Positions 62,332 to 64,000 of a stretch of 64,000 nucleotides of DNA are shown here, one piece after another. Below the pieces are notes generated by a model. That model was not told the origin of the DNA. It did not search any database and saw only the letters and a program-made list of their open reading frames with translations. The translations under genes were made by a program, and so were the position numbers. This DNA is from Enterocloster alcoholdehydrogenati (GTDB lineage Bacteria; Bacillota; Clostridia; Lachnospirales; Lachnospiraceae), in the NCBI RefSeq assembly GCF_013282095.1, contig NZ_BLTJ01000004.1, forward strand, positions 62,001 through 126,000, in the 5' to 3' direction. Every line of letters starts with the position of its first letter. The stretch's first letter is position 1.

Positions 62332-64000
62332 ATGAAAAAGAAGATCAAAGTTGCGGCAGTGCTGTCCACGGCGGCATTCCTGTCCATGTGTGCGCCCCTC
62401 ATTTCCTTTGCGTCTCAGGGGTGGACACAGGAAAACGGCGGCTGGGCTTATTACAATGCAAACGGTGAGCGTGTAACAGAGGACTGGGTCAAAGAGGGGA
62501 ACCACTGGTATTGGCTGGATGAAAACGGCGTTATGGCGAACGACGGACTGCGGCAGATCAAAGATAACTATTACTATTTCAGAGAAGACGGATCTATGGT
62601 CAGCAGTCAGTGGGTCAGTATTCCCAATGAAGCAGTGGCAGCATATGTAGATGAATATGCTGAAGAAACAGGAGAAGTGGATCAGGAACCGGTGCGTTAC
62701 TGGTACTATTTCCAGGAAAACGGCCGGGCATATAAACGCTCAGACAGTGTTTCTTCCGATTCTATCAGTGCTAAGACCATTGATGGAAAGAAATATGCGT
62801 TTGATACAGAAGGCCGTATGCTTTACGGCTGGGTATCAGACGGAGAGCGCCAGACGGGAGACGATGCCTGGGAAGAGGCTGATTATTATTTTGGCGCTCC
62901 CGATGACGGTTCTTTACATCAGGGCTGGGCTAAGGTAAGCATCCATGTGGATGACCCGGAGACGGAGCAGCCAGGAAGCGACTATTGGGAAGAGGATCAG
63001 AACCGGTGGTTTTACTTTACGGAAAGCGGAAAGAAGCTGAAAGGCAAGCCGGGAGAAGCACGGTTTAAAAATATCAATGGAAATAAATACGGCTTTGATG
63101 AGTATGGCCGCATGATCTCTACCTGGTACGCAGATCCTGAAGTGGTCACCCTGGCTACTTCCAAAACGGAGGCTGGGGAAGGAAAACTCTATCAGGGACA
63201 GGAGGACTACACAAGACAGTTTATGTACTTTGGCACGCCGGAGTCCGGCGCCAGATACACCAAAGGATGGTTTAAGGCCAGGCCAAGTGAATACCTGATG
63301 AAGTCCAAGTATGAGGATGGAGAAATGTATACCTATTACGCCGATGGAGACGGAAATCTGTATGCCAATGAGATCCGAAATATTGACGGAGAGCGGTATG
63401 GCTTTGACAATGCGGGAAGAGTTATAAGCGGAATGACCTGTGTGAAAATGGATGATGAGGATTCGACCTGCGATATTGAATACAGCTTTAGTTCTGATGC
63501 CACAGTAAAAGAAGGCCGGGGGCCATATGAGGATGAGAATAGCTTTCACGAGCTGGTTGAAACGTACGCAGAGGATTTTGCCAGCGGTAAAATGCGTATG
63601 TACTACTTTGGCGGCCTCTATGGGGCAATGTCTACCGGAAAACAGCAGATCCGTCTGGGAAAATTCGGAGATCCCATTGAATTTATGTTTGAAACCAGCG
63701 GCCCGTTAAAGGGAAGCGGCGTTCATGGAGAAAAGGACGGACGTCTCTACAAGGCAGGAATGCTGCTTAAGCCGGAGGAAGGCGAGAAATACGTTATCTT
63801 TAAGGAGTCCTATGAGACCCTTCCAGAGGGTGCGACCGAGGAAGAGCGTAAGGCATTTGATAAGAAGGACGTAGACGGAGACGGCAAATTAGAAGGCGTG
63901 ATTGAGAAGATCACACCGGAGGAATTTATCGCAGAGGTCTGCAACTCCGGTATTTATGATGAAAAGAAAGAAGAAACTGTTTGGACGGTACGCTATCGTC
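62332..64000 (+). CDS. Secreted cell-wall-binding-repeat protein (3' end outside window)
   Basis: The frame is open to the window end (556 codons). A signal peptide (MKKKIKVAAVLSTAAFLSMC, cleavage after SFA near 27) is followed by many aromatic/Gly-rich wall-binding repeats: GGWAYYNANGERVTEDWV, NHWYWLDENGVMANDGL, RWFYFTESGKKLKGKPG, KYGFDEYGRMISTWYA. No enzyme domain is seen in the part present. It starts 27 bp after the lyase gene, so it is probably co-expressed and could hold lyase or substrate at the surface. A weak GGAGAACGGG precedes the ATG. Confidence 0.8.
   Translation, partial: MKKKIKVAAVLSTAAFLSMCAPLISFASQGWTQENGGWAYYNANGERVTEDWVKEGNHWYWLDENGVMANDGLRQIKDNYYYFREDGSMVSSQWVSIPNEAVAAYVDEYAEETGEVDQEPVRYWYYFQENGRAYKRSDSVSSDSISAKTIDGKKYAFDTEGRMLYGWVSDGERQTGDDAWEEADYYFGAPDDGSLHQGWAKVSIHVDDPETEQPGSDYWEEDQNRWFYFTESGKKLKGKPGEARFKNINGNKYGFDEYGRMISTWYADPEVVTLATSKTEAGEGKLYQGQEDYTRQFMYFGTPESGARYTKGWFKARPSEYLMKSKYEDGEMYTYYADGDGNLYANEIRNIDGERYGFDNAGRVISGMTCVKMDDEDSTCDIEYSFSSDATVKEGRGPYEDENSFHELVETYAEDFASGKMRMYYFGGLYGAMSTGKQQIRLGKFGDPIEFMFETSGPLKGSGVHGEKDGRLYKAGMLLKPEEGEKYVIFKESYETLPEGATEEERKAFDKKDVDGDGKLEGVIEKITPEEFIAEVCNSGIYDEKKEETVWTVRYR

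Noticed and set aside
1-64000. CRISPR arrays, intact prophage or conjugative genes
   Set aside because: No regularly spaced repeats, Cas proteins, integrases, phage structural or transfer genes were seen. The only mobile sequences are IS30 and IS3 remnants.

Overview
The window reads as a chromosomal segment of a low-to-mid GC Gram-positive anaerobe of the Clostridia, most likely Lachnospiraceae (Clostridium cluster XIVa, perhaps near Hungatella or Enterocloster). The reasons are strong AGGAGG-type ribosome sites with some GTG and TTG starts, a PyrK/PyrD type 1B pair, lipoprotein-anchored sugar ABC transport, choline-binding-like cell-wall repeats, secG-rnr-smpB-ssrA proximity, and the tmRNA tag AKLKINANDELAYAA. 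The genus is an inference.

Layout. 1-4.5 kb: end of glycogen synthase, an HD phosphohydrolase, a DUF212 membrane protein, a CmpB-like membrane protein, Maf, a Cof-type HAD phosphatase and a PrsA-like foldase lipoprotein. 4.5-6.2 kb (minus strand): RNA ligase RtcB with a Cys-rich small protein after it; a 24-codon leader peptide and a near-perfect sigma-A promoter precede it. 6.3-8.4 kb: a collagen-like surface protein and a secreted cell-wall-binding protein. 8.4-18 kb: secG, rnr, smpB, two tRNA-Glu and ssrA. Between rnr and smpB lies an ABC exporter with a wrecked MFS gene, two IS30-type transposase remnants and a 49-bp direct repeat. A DUF1835 gene and an IS3 remnant precede ssrA. 18-26 kb: pyrE, small membrane proteins, a large aminopeptidase and purE-purM-purN-purD.

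26-34 kb is an accessory-looking stretch. It has unrecognised membrane proteins and a possible structured leader or small RNA. Two paralogous XRE regulators each sit near a tiny basic protein. There is also a calcineurin-like phosphoesterase, tRNA-Lys(TTT), tRNA-Gln(CTG) and two tandem nucleotidyltransferases of the RlaP/YcgL type, plus gene wreckage (a LysR and a CoA-transferase remnant). I consider this the best candidate for an undescribed system, possibly RNA or tRNA repair or stress.

34-50 kb: two family 3 glycosidases and two M3 oligoendopeptidases in repeated order, surrounding a MATE exporter that lacks a normal start codon, a DUF554 protein, an internally deleted CocE hydrolase, and pyrF-pyrK-pyrD. 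50-64 kb is a divergent polysaccharide-utilisation locus. The left arm encodes a heparinase II/III-like lyase, a GH88 unsaturated uronyl hydrolase, a DUF624 protein and a sulfatase. The right arm encodes a lipoprotein solute-binding protein, two permeases, a secreted heparinase-II-like lyase and a secreted cell-wall-repeat protein that runs off the window. Together they are suited to cutting a sulfated uronic-acid polysaccharide such as heparin/heparan outside the cell, importing the oligosaccharides and finishing them inside.
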